Source of the DNA: Silvanigrella aquatica
GTDB taxonomy: Bacteria; Bdellovibrionota_B; Oligoflexia; Silvanigrellales; Silvanigrellaceae
Assembly (NCBI RefSeq): GCF_001907975.1
Contig: NZ_CP017834.1
Coordinates: 2,501,523-2,565,522 of the forward strand
Direction of reading: 5' to 3'
DNA length: 64,000 nucleotides
Part shown: positions 55,105 to 62,855 of the stretch, in pieces
How the letters are laid out: each line of letters starts with the position of its first letter
Numbering within the stretch: position 1 is the stretch's first letter
Notes under the pieces: generated by a model
Told to the model about the DNA's origin: nothing
Databases searched by the model: none
Seen by the model: only the letters and a program-made list of their open reading frames with translations
Position numbers and translations under genes: made by a program

Positions 55105-56246
55105 AAAATCTAAATATATTTGTAGTAGAAGATGATAATGAAGTCAGAGAACTTATTGTCAAAGAATTTAGATCGCTAAGTCATCAAGCAAATTCCGCAA
55201 ATAATTTTTATGATGCCAAAAAATGGATTAAAAATTTTGGTAAGGACTCTGATCTTTTCTTAATCGATTTACAACTTCCCGATGGAGATGGCTTTGCCTT
55301 ATTAAATGAAATTCGAGAAGTAAACAAAGAAGCATCTATAATATTAATGACAGGCTTTATTAATAATAAAATATTAAATAAGGCAATTAAAAATAATTGT
55401 TATGATTTAATTGAAAAACCGTTCTCAATTAAATCAGATATTATCCCTATTGCAAAAAGATGCTTAAATGCTGCATTTCTAAAAAAAGAAAATGATCGCC
55501 TCAATTCAAAACTCTTGCACAATTCAAAACTCGCGGCACTTGGCGAACTTTCTGCTACAATTGTTCATGATGTCAGAAGTCCTCTTACTACAATTCAATT
55601 AACCTGTGAAGATATTAAAGATGAATTTAAAAAAGAAAATGAAATTTCTGAAGATGTCTTATTTACTCATCTTGCTCAAATAAATAAAGCTTGCCAAAGA
55701 ATAAATAAACTTGTTGATCACCTCAGAAATTATGCACGAAGTGACTCTGGTGAAAAAGAAGAAAATAAAAATCTTTTAGAATTAATTGAAAATAGTTTAT
55801 TTTTAGTAAAACAAAAAATCAGAAACCATAATATTAAAGTTGAAGTCGACTTGGAAGAAAAAGTTTCTTCTGTTGAAATTGTTTGTTTTCCAAATAAGTT
55901 TGAACAAGTCCTGATGAATCTCATGAGCAATGCGTGTGATGCCATGAAAGATTGCCCCGTTAAAAAACTCAAAATTGGGACTTATGTAAAAGACAATTCC
56001 TTATTGATTTCAATATCTGATTCAGGGACTGGTATACCTGAAAATATTAAGTCAAAGATATTTGATAGTTTTTATACCACAAAGCCCAAAGGGGAAGGCA
56101 CAGGTTTAGGTTTAAGTATTGTAAAAAATATAGTAAAGGAACACTCGGGGGAACTCCTACTGGAATCCACGGTGGGCAAAGGTACAACTTTTACAGTAAA
56201 ACTACCTCGTTCCAAAATTATTTCAAGTACCCTGAAGGGAGATTAG
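55095..56246 (+). CDS. Receiver-histidine kinase (REC-HisKA-HATPase)
   Basis: A 383-residue cytosolic protein. The N-terminal receiver has the acidic VVEDD, phosphoacceptor Asp58 in LFLIDLQLP, Thr/Ser in LMTGF, and Lys108 in EKPF. HisKA has the phosphorylatable His158 in ATIVHDVRSPL. The HATPase has NLMSNACDAM (N box), ISDSGTGIP (G1) and GEGTGLGLSIV (G2). Such REC-first kinases act as response-regulated kinases or phosphorelay hubs. No DNA-binding domain is seen. The start at 55095 overlaps a small upstream ORF; no clear ribosome-binding site. Confidence 0.9.
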   Translation: MDLENLNIFVVEDDNEVRELIVKEFRSLSHQANSANNFYDAKKWIKNFGKDSDLFLIDLQLPDGDGFALLNEIREVNKEASIILMTGFINNKILNKAIKNNCYDLIEKPFSIKSDIIPIAKRCLNAAFLKKENDRLNSKLLHNSKLAALGELSATIVHDVRSPLTTIQLTCEDIKDEFKKENEISEDVLFTHLAQINKACQRINKLVDHLRNYARSDSGEKEENKNLLELIENSLFLVKQKIRNHNIKVEVDLEEKVSSVEIVCFPNKFEQVLMNLMSNACDAMKDCPVKKLKIGTYVKDNSLLISISDSGTGIPENIKSKIFDSFYTTKPKGEGTGLGLSIVKNIVKEHSGELLLESTVGKGTTFTVKLPRSKIISSTLKGD

Positions 56247-56275
56247 TCTGATTCATTTCAGGCTGCATAAAATTA

Positions 56276-56572
56276 ATGATATTAAATAGTTACGAATTTG
56301 CTGATGAAGAGCACATCAAAAGAGAACGAGCAAAAGTCAAAGCCGCAAAAAAAAGCAGATGGTGGCAACAAAAATGTGCATCAGGTCTATGCTACTATTG
56401 TGGGAAAAAATTTCCATTTAAAGAATTGACACTCGATCACATTGTTCCCTTAGCAAGATTTGGCACAACAACACCAGGCAACGTTGTACCAGCATGTAGA
56501 GAATGTAACAAAAATAAAGGAGTTGACACTCCTGTAGATCTTCTTTTTAAGAACGATATAATAGAAAAGTAG
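56276..56572 (+). CDS. HNH endonuclease domain protein
   Basis: A 98-residue single-domain protein. CYYCGKKF and CRECNKNKG supply the zinc-binding cysteines, and LDHIVPLARFG with VVPACREC gives the His-Asn-His active-site core. HNH proteins nick or cut DNA, though many single-domain forms have unknown targets. It sits inside a signalling operon with about 30-nt gaps on both sides. The N-terminal residues are less conserved. No signal peptide. Confidence 0.88.
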   Translation: MILNSYEFADEEHIKRERAKVKAAKKSRWWQQKCASGLCYYCGKKFPFKELTLDHIVPLARFGTTTPGNVVPACRECNKNKGVDTPVDLLFKNDIIEK

Positions 56573-56603
56573 AAATATCGTAACCTTAGAGGCTCCCTAT
56601 ATT

Positions 56604-57821
56604 ATGGCTTCCAACGTCATTGAGCTTTCTTCGAACATGCAATTTATTGTTGTAGATGATGCTCCAGCATCAAGGGAAGGCATTGTCAAATCTTTAAAAA
56701 CTCTGGGCTTTAAAAATGTTTCCGAAGGAGTGAGCGAAGGGGAAGCACTCAAGCTTCTGCAAGAAAAAAACTTCGATTTCATAATCTGTGAAAAAGATAT
56801 GCGACAAATTAACGGTTTCGAATTTTTAACAGAAATACAAGAAAATGTCGAAATTAAAAGAACTCCCATGCTCATGGTAGGTCCCGAACTCACCAAAGAA
56901 GAAACCTTGCGTTTTCCCGAAGCAACGCCCGATGGTTATTTGAGAATACCTTTTGTTATGAAAGATTTATCCTATCAAATATCTCAAACTCTCATGAAAT
57001 CTCGAGACTCAAATAATATTGAAGTCGATTATGAATTAGCGAGAGATTTATATATCAATGGCGAATACTCTAATGCCTTAGAGTGCTACAAAAATATAAC
57101 TTTGAAAAATCTTTCTTCAGCGAGAGCCTTTGTCGCTATGGCGCGTTGTTACCGCGCCATGGGAAATATTCCTGAAGCCGAAAAAAACATCCGCATTGCG
57201 ATGCAAAATAACAAATCGTACACACAAGCTTATTTTGACTTAGGAGTGTGCTTACTCGCTTCCGATCAAAAACAAGCCGCACTCAAATCGTTTGATCAAG
57301 CCATTCAAATAAATCCCAAAAATCCAATTCGCTACGAAGAAACAGCAAATGTGCTCACTCGCTGTGAACTTTATGAAGATGCAGAAAATTATTTAATGCG
57401 TGCCATAAATATAAAAATAGTTTATCCTAAATTGTATGCACAAGTTGGTAGAAATTTTTTAGCGCAAAAGAAAAAAGACAAAGCACTGGATTTTTTGCAA
57501 CGAGCGGTTGAGCAAGATCCCAAAAATCCGAGTTTCTTAAACAGCATGGGAATATGCTATAAAGAAATGGGCAAATTCGAAGATTCCATTTCAAGCTATA
57601 ATTTAGCTCTTAAAATAACGCCTAATGATGTAAAAATTATGTACAATAAAGTTTTATGCTTAATTACCATGAAAGACTATGATAGAGCAAAAAAAGTTTG
57701 CCAACAAATATTAAAATATGATCCTAAATTCGAAAGAGCACAGCAAAAAATACTTGAAATTGATAAACTAAATGAAGCATCACCCGTTGAACCAAAATAC
57801 AGAGGGGTTATTCCAAAATAA
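56604..57821 (+). CDS. Degenerate receiver-TPR protein
   Basis: A 405-residue protein. The N-terminal receiver (about 12-130) keeps the acidic pair Asp18/Asp19. The phosphoacceptor position in FDFIICEKDMRQINGFEF is Glu63, the Thr/Ser position is Gly93 and the conserved Lys is replaced (YLRIPF). It thus looks like a pseudo-receiver. TPR units follow to about 400 (e.g., AYFDLGVCLLASDQKQAALKSFDQAIQI, split here as AYFDLGVCLL and ALKSFDQAI). It likely acts as a protein-binding scaffold. Immediately before the HPt gene (3-nt gap), so co-translated. Confidence 0.85.
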   Translation: MASNVIELSSNMQFIVVDDAPASREGIVKSLKTLGFKNVSEGVSEGEALKLLQEKNFDFIICEKDMRQINGFEFLTEIQENVEIKRTPMLMVGPELTKEETLRFPEATPDGYLRIPFVMKDLSYQISQTLMKSRDSNNIEVDYELARDLYINGEYSNALECYKNITLKNLSSARAFVAMARCYRAMGNIPEAEKNIRIAMQNNKSYTQAYFDLGVCLLASDQKQAALKSFDQAIQINPKNPIRYEETANVLTRCELYEDAENYLMRAINIKIVYPKLYAQVGRNFLAQKKKDKALDFLQRAVEQDPKNPSFLNSMGICYKEMGKFEDSISSYNLALKITPNDVKIMYNKVLCLITMKDYDRAKKVCQQILKYDPKFERAQQKILEIDKLNEASPVEPKYRGVIPK

Positions 57822-57824
57822 ATT

Positions 57825-58217
57825 ATGAATACTACGAATCAATTTCCATTTTTAGACGAAAATATTATTAATAACATGAAAGAATTTGGCAATGGAGATG
57901 AAGAATTTGCCAATAGACTTTTAATAGTCCAACTGATGACTGTTTACTTAGATAATTTACCTGAAAGAATTAAAGAGCTGACAACGGCTATGAAAAACAG
58001 TGATATTCCTGTTGTGGAAAGATCTGCTCACACATTAAAATCAAGTTCAAGGCTCATTGGACTTGTGGCACTTGCAGAAGATTGCCAAATTCTTGAAGAT
58101 ATCGGATTTTCAAAAACACTCGATGGTGCTCAAGAAGTTTTTAATAGAATTGATACTGCCTGTAAAAAAGTTCCTGACGTGATTAAAAGTAAAATAAAAG
58201 ATTTAGAATCAAAGTAA
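57825..58217 (+). CDS. HPt-domain protein
   Basis: A 130-residue stand-alone phosphotransfer protein. The HPt helix SAHTLKSSSRLIGL carries the phosphorylatable His69. The rest is helical (MKNSDIPVVERSAHTLKSS, broken into shorter blocks). It would carry phosphoryl groups between kinase and receivers in the cluster. ATG 57825 is 3 nt past the upstream stop, implying coupling. Confidence 0.88.
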   Translation: MNTTNQFPFLDENIINNMKEFGNGDEEFANRLLIVQLMTVYLDNLPERIKELTTAMKNSDIPVVERSAHTLKSSSRLIGLVALAEDCQILEDIGFSKTLDGAQEVFNRIDTACKKVPDVIKSKIKDLESK

Positions 58218-58235
58218 CAAAGTCAGAGGTATTGA

Positions 58236-59054
58236 TTGGCTAATAAAACAGTATTAATCGTTGATGATGCCGCAGAAACAAGAATATTCCTCAAAGGGAT
58301 AGTCACCTCAATGGGATTAGCCTTTTTTGAAGCCAAAAGCGGTATTGACGCTCTTAAAATATTAAATGAGCATATGATTGATCTTGTCATTCTTGATGTC
58401 CTCATGCCCCATTTTGATGGATACCAAACATTAGAATTTATCAATAAATTAAAGCAAAAACAAAATATAAAAGTCGTATTTTTATCTGGTAAAAAAGGCG
58501 ATCTCGATCAAGATAAAATTGCAGCCCTTAAGCCTGATGACCTCATTCATAAAACCGTAGACATTCACGTTTTAAAAAATAAATTAAGAAAAATTCTTGA
58601 TGGCACAGCACCTCCGCCGAGTTTTGCGGCCGCTTCAACAACTCCCCCTGCTGCTTCACCGGCACCAACAACAACGGCACCCACTGTAAATGCGCCAAAA
58701 CCAGCGGCACCCAATACACCATCGATAACTCCAAAACCAGCTCCTGCCGGGGTTGCCCCTCAATCCGGAGCAACAACATCTGCGACAACGACAGCCCCTA
58801 CCGCTGCGACACCAAAATTAGATTTACCAGCGACCATAACAAATATGCCGATTGTCCTTGATATTAAGATTATTAAAATCACCCAATCCGGAATTGTCTT
58901 TCAAGCAAAGCATCAATTTAAAGAAGGTGCACTGCTTAGCGTTGATTGCCCAAAAGCGGCGAGCTCATTAAAGAAAACCGGCGAATTACAATTAAAAGTA
59001 CAAAAAAGTGTTCCTGAAAATGATTACTACATCGTAACAACAATGCTATCTTAA
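58236..59054 (+). CDS. Receiver protein with Pro/Ala/Thr linker and PilZ-like C-terminus
   Basis: A 272-residue protein starting at TTG 58236, with agaggt 5 nt upstream. The N-terminal receiver has VDDAAE, phosphoacceptor Asp54 (VILDVLMPHFDG), Ser84 and Lys106, though the usual KP is KT. A roughly 85-residue Ala/Pro/Thr-rich linker follows. The C-terminal 70 residues (PIVLDIKIIKITQSGIVFQAKHQFKEGALLSV in shorter blocks) resemble a PilZ-like beta-barrel. No RxxxR or DxSxxG c-di-GMP motif was identified, so ligand binding is doubtful. Likely an output protein. Confidence 0.75.
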   Translation: MANKTVLIVDDAAETRIFLKGIVTSMGLAFFEAKSGIDALKILNEHMIDLVILDVLMPHFDGYQTLEFINKLKQKQNIKVVFLSGKKGDLDQDKIAALKPDDLIHKTVDIHVLKNKLRKILDGTAPPPSFAAASTTPPAASPAPTTTAPTVNAPKPAAPNTPSITPKPAPAGVAPQSGATTSATTTAPTAATPKLDLPATITNMPIVLDIKIIKITQSGIVFQAKHQFKEGALLSVDCPKAASSLKKTGELQLKVQKSVPENDYYIVTTMLS

Positions 59055-59077
59055 AATTTTGTACATAAAACATCATA

Positions 59078-59749
59078 TTATTCCGAAAATTGCTTTGCTA
59101 AATTCTCAAGATATTCATCTAATGCAAATGAAATCAATTGGGATTGTGAAGAAAAAGAAACTACAGCATTTAAATTCGCATCAGCTTTACTTGCCACTTT
59201 AATTCGTTCAAAAAAAGCGACATTGACCATTTGAATTTGTTCATAATACTCTGATAATTCGGATAAACTCCAATCAGGATTTTTATTATTTTTAAATTTA
59301 AAATATTGTTTTAATAAATAATCTGAGATAGCACGAAAGATGGTTTCTTCAAAAGAAGCAAAGGGCAAATGATAAAAAGCCAAACCCTTCAATTTTTTTA
59401 AAATAGGGCAAAGACTTGTCGCCATGATCAAACCCATTAAAGCTTTTAAAGAGGTCTGAGCATCACATTCCTTATAATAAGTTCTGTCATTTGTTTCTAC
59501 ATATGTCTTGACGATATCGGAAGACAGAATATTTTGAAACTCATGCATGGCTCTTTCAACATCAATAGCGGGAGGACAATTTTTTGTTTCTTTTGAGTTT
59601 AAGGGACAGTTTTCGCATTTATTAAAATCAAGCTGCGTCCATGGCACATCAGATACGGCTTCTACATTGTCCTTATTTCGATTTAAGTCAATAACATACT
59701 TTGATTCATGATCATCACTAAATTTAAATTTATAAGTTATTTTTGACAA
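59078..59749 (-). CDS. Conserved hypothetical protein with Cys-rich motif (possible DUF6901)
   Basis: A 223-residue protein. WTQLDFNKCENCPLNSKETKNCPPA has a paired Cys motif (CxxCPL...CPPA) suggesting metal or Fe-S binding. The C-terminal part is helical. It looks like the DUF6901 group, which is my recollection and not verified. It is transcribed opposite to the signalling genes, between the receiver-PilZ-like gene and the first hybrid kinase. The start at 59749 follows an aagagg ribosome-binding site. Confidence 0.5.
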   Translation of the reverse strand: MSKITYKFKFSDDHESKYVIDLNRNKDNVEAVSDVPWTQLDFNKCENCPLNSKETKNCPPAIDVERAMHEFQNILSSDIVKTYVETNDRTYYKECDAQTSLKALMGLIMATSLCPILKKLKGLAFYHLPFASFEETIFRAISDYLLKQYFKFKNNKNPDWSLSELSEYYEQIQMVNVAFFERIKVASKADANLNAVVSFSSQSQLISFALDEYLENLAKQFSE

Positions 59750-59967
59750 ATAAAACCTCTTAAAATTACAAATTATTTAACTGATAAAATTTTATCGAAA
59801 CAATTTAGTCATGAAATAATTGCCATTCATTTTAAAATGTCAAAGATTTGATGGCATCAAAAAAATAAATTCATAAAAGCGTCATTTTTTTTACTTTCTT
59901 CATAATTACTCAATTTATCTCATATTTTAAACCGATAAACAATTCTAGATTAAAATAAAGGTTTTTT

Positions 59968-62826
59968 ATGTTTCAACTTTTTGAACATATATTACAAAAC
60001 TATAGTATCAAAACGCGAAGAAATTTAATTTTTTGCGTTATAACAGCGGCTTTATTTATTGGCTTTTTACCCAACTATAATATTTCAGATATTTTTTATA
60101 AAAAAATAGAAACTATTATTTTTATCGGAAATATTATAACATCAATTTCTCTTATCTCTTTTTTCACATTAAGAAAGAATTTTTCAAAAAAATTATATTC
60201 AAGTATAAATTATTTTTCACAATTATTAATTATATTAATTTTGATAGCACAATTCTCAATAAATAATGTTAATTATTTAAATAATTTAAAAGAAATTGAT
60301 GCTATAAATAATTTATTAAATTTTTTTATCTGGAACTCCTTGGTTTTAAATATTTCATTAATATATACAATAGAAAAAAATAATAATTATGAATTTAATA
60401 CAAAAAAAATATCTGAACCAAGTCAGTATATAATTTATATTATATTATTAATAATACCAATTTTAAATCTATACAATATTGATTATAAAATTATATTATC
60501 ACTAGCGTATATTATTCCAATTTCTAAATTAATTACTTTTCTTGAAAACACACCTAAAAGCGATCAAAAAAATGAGTTCATTTTTTTGATCCTTTTTATA
60601 TCCCTCTTTTTTTGTAGTTTTCAAAATGCTCTCATATTAAATAATAATCCAAATATATTTTTAAATGAAATTTCTATTTTTATAACTCTTTCAATTTTAT
60701 CATATAGAAATCACTTAAAGCTTGCATCTGAATTTCATAAAATTCATGAAATTTCTATTATTTTAGCAAGAAAAATGGGTGAATTAAGTTTAATGCATAT
60801 TGAAGCTCAAAAATCTGAAATTGCAAAGCAGAATTTTTTAGCTACAATGAGTCATGAAATCAGAACACCCGTCAATGGTATCATTGGACATGCTGAACTA
60901 TTAAGCGACACTGAAATAACTGAAGAGCAACAACGACTTTTAAGCATGATCACAATTAGCAGTAATAATTTAATGAAACTCATTAATGAAGTTCTTGATC
61001 TCCCTAATTTAATTTCTGGACATATCATATTAAGTAAGGAAAATATTTCTGTATCATCACTTGTCGAAAGCGTCATTGATGTCGTAAGTCCTAAAAGCTT
61101 TGAAAAAGGACTTGATCTCACCTATTTTATTGAGCCCTCCGTACCTATTGAATTCATCGGCGATCAAAAAAGAATAGGTCAAATATTGCTGAATTTATGT
61201 AATAATGCTCTTAAATTTACTCAAAAAGGAGAAGTTTTTATCGGCGTTACTCAAATTGATCAACCCGATGAAAATCACGCTGAATTATTATTTGAAGTAA
61301 AAGATACAGGAATAGGAATTCCGGCAACAAAAATAAAAATGCTATTTAAAGCATACTCCCAAACAGATGCCTCCATATCAAGAAAATTTGGAGGAACAGG
61401 ACTCGGCCTTGCTATTTCTGCGCAACTCATAGAACTGATGAAAGGTCGCATTTGGGTTGAAAGTGTGATTGGAAAAGGAACAAGATTTTTATTCACTTTA
61501 AACTGTGAAATTCCTAAAGAACCCTCATCACATCAATTGGATGTCAGTCACTTTCAAGGGTTAAAATGTTTAGCTATTTCTGAAAATCCAACTATGAGAT
61601 ATATTTTAGGAAGACGCTTTAAACAGTGGAAAATGATCACAAAAATTGTTTCTAATTTTGAAGAAGCCCAAAACACAATTGGAATAGAAGAATTCCGAAT
61701 ATTAATTGTTGATATTGTAAGTGAAAGTAAAAAGGCTGCCTTATTTCTGAAAGTAAATTATATTAATCCTTCAGGAAGAATTCCTTCAATTGCTTTAATA
61801 TCTTTGGGAAAAAATGCAACACCCGACCTGCATTTGATTGCAAATGAGACTATAACAAAACCTTTAAAGACAGAAATACTTGCCAAGACAATTACTAAAA
61901 TAATTCGTCAAAAAGAAACCACTAAAAATGTTCCCTTAACAATTCAACCTCAAAATGAAATCCCTTCAAACGAATGGAATAAACTCATTCCACCTGAAGC
62001 TGCAAAAAAATTAAAAATACTAGTAGCGGAAGATAATCCTGTAAACCAAAAACTTATTAAAAGCGTTTTAATAAAAATGGGATTTACTCCTACGCTAGTT
62101 GAAAATGGAAAACTCGCTGTTGAAGAAGAACAAAAAGAAAAATTTGATCTTATTCTTATGGATTTACAAATGCCAGAAATGGATGGATTAAATGCAACAA
62201 AAAATATAATTATTAATTCAATTAATAGAAAGAGACCTCGGATTATTGCACTAACTGCTAATGCAATGCCTGGTGATAAAGAAAAATGTCTCGATGCTGG
62301 GATGGATGATTACATTTCAAAACCAATTCAATTTCAAATTTTATCCGAAAAAATATCACAATGGGTTCCTATTGAAAATATTCCATCTCAAATTCAAAAT
62401 AATATAGAAGATAAAAATATGAATATTAAAAACACTGATCAAAATAAAACCGATAACTTAAAAATTCTTGTTGCAGAAGACAATCCTGTAAATCAAAAAC
62501 TTATAATAAGTATATTAAAAAAACTAGGCTTCACAGCAACTCTTGTAGAAAATGGTGCTTTAGCATTTGAAGCAGCAACAAAAGAAAAATACGATATTAT
62601 TATTATGGATCTTCAAATGCCCGTCATGGATGGATTAGAAGCAAGTCGTAACATAAAAGCAAGTGATAAAATAAATCCTAAACCCGCCATTATTGCTTTA
62701 ACTGCAAATGCTATGGAAGGCGACAAAGAAAGATGCTTAGCGGCAGGAATGGATGATTACATGACAAAACCTATCCAAATCAAAATACTTGAAGAAAATA
62801 TTAAAAAGTGGGGAACGAAATCGTGA
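59968..62826 (+). CDS. Hybrid sensor histidine kinase with three receiver domains
   Basis: A 952-residue protein. Residues about 15-245 contain six to seven TM helices. HisKA has the phosphorylatable His296 in ATMSHEIRTP. The HATPase is at about 395-520 (LLNLCNNALKF, DTGIGIP, GGTGLGLAIS). A divergent receiver follows (about 525-640, LIVDIV with Asp582). Two clear receivers have Asp732 and Asp881 (LILMDLQMP, IIMDLQMP) and are very similar to each other, implying duplication. The TM input domain is not recognised. The gene is preceded by a 218-bp AT-rich spacer. A taaagg ribosome-binding site precedes the ATG. Confidence 0.92.
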   Translation: MFQLFEHILQNYSIKTRRNLIFCVITAALFIGFLPNYNISDIFYKKIETIIFIGNIITSISLISFFTLRKNFSKKLYSSINYFSQLLIILILIAQFSINNVNYLNNLKEIDAINNLLNFFIWNSLVLNISLIYTIEKNNNYEFNTKKISEPSQYIIYIILLIIPILNLYNIDYKIILSLAYIIPISKLITFLENTPKSDQKNEFIFLILFISLFFCSFQNALILNNNPNIFLNEISIFITLSILSYRNHLKLASEFHKIHEISIILARKMGELSLMHIEAQKSEIAKQNFLATMSHEIRTPVNGIIGHAELLSDTEITEEQQRLLSMITISSNNLMKLINEVLDLPNLISGHIILSKENISVSSLVESVIDVVSPKSFEKGLDLTYFIEPSVPIEFIGDQKRIGQILLNLCNNALKFTQKGEVFIGVTQIDQPDENHAELLFEVKDTGIGIPATKIKMLFKAYSQTDASISRKFGGTGLGLAISAQLIELMKGRIWVESVIGKGTRFLFTLNCEIPKEPSSHQLDVSHFQGLKCLAISENPTMRYILGRRFKQWKMITKIVSNFEEAQNTIGIEEFRILIVDIVSESKKAALFLKVNYINPSGRIPSIALISLGKNATPDLHLIANETITKPLKTEILAKTITKIIRQKETTKNVPLTIQPQNEIPSNEWNKLIPPEAAKKLKILVAEDNPVNQKLIKSVLIKMGFTPTLVENGKLAVEEEQKEKFDLILMDLQMPEMDGLNATKNIIINSINRKRPRIIALTANAMPGDKEKCLDAGMDDYISKPIQFQILSEKISQWVPIENIPSQIQNNIEDKNMNIKNTDQNKTDNLKILVAEDNPVNQKLIISILKKLGFTATLVENGALAFEAATKEKYDIIIMDLQMPVMDGLEASRNIKASDKINPKPAIIALTANAMEGDKERCLAAGMDDYMTKPIQIKILEENIKKWGTKS

Positions 62827-62855
62827 GCTCATAAATTAAGGAATAGGAAATTAAA

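Noticed and set aside
59931-59938. Sigma-28-like -10 (accgataa) before the first hybrid kinase
   Set aside because: No matching TAAA -35 at the usual spacing, and the motif is short enough to occur by chance.
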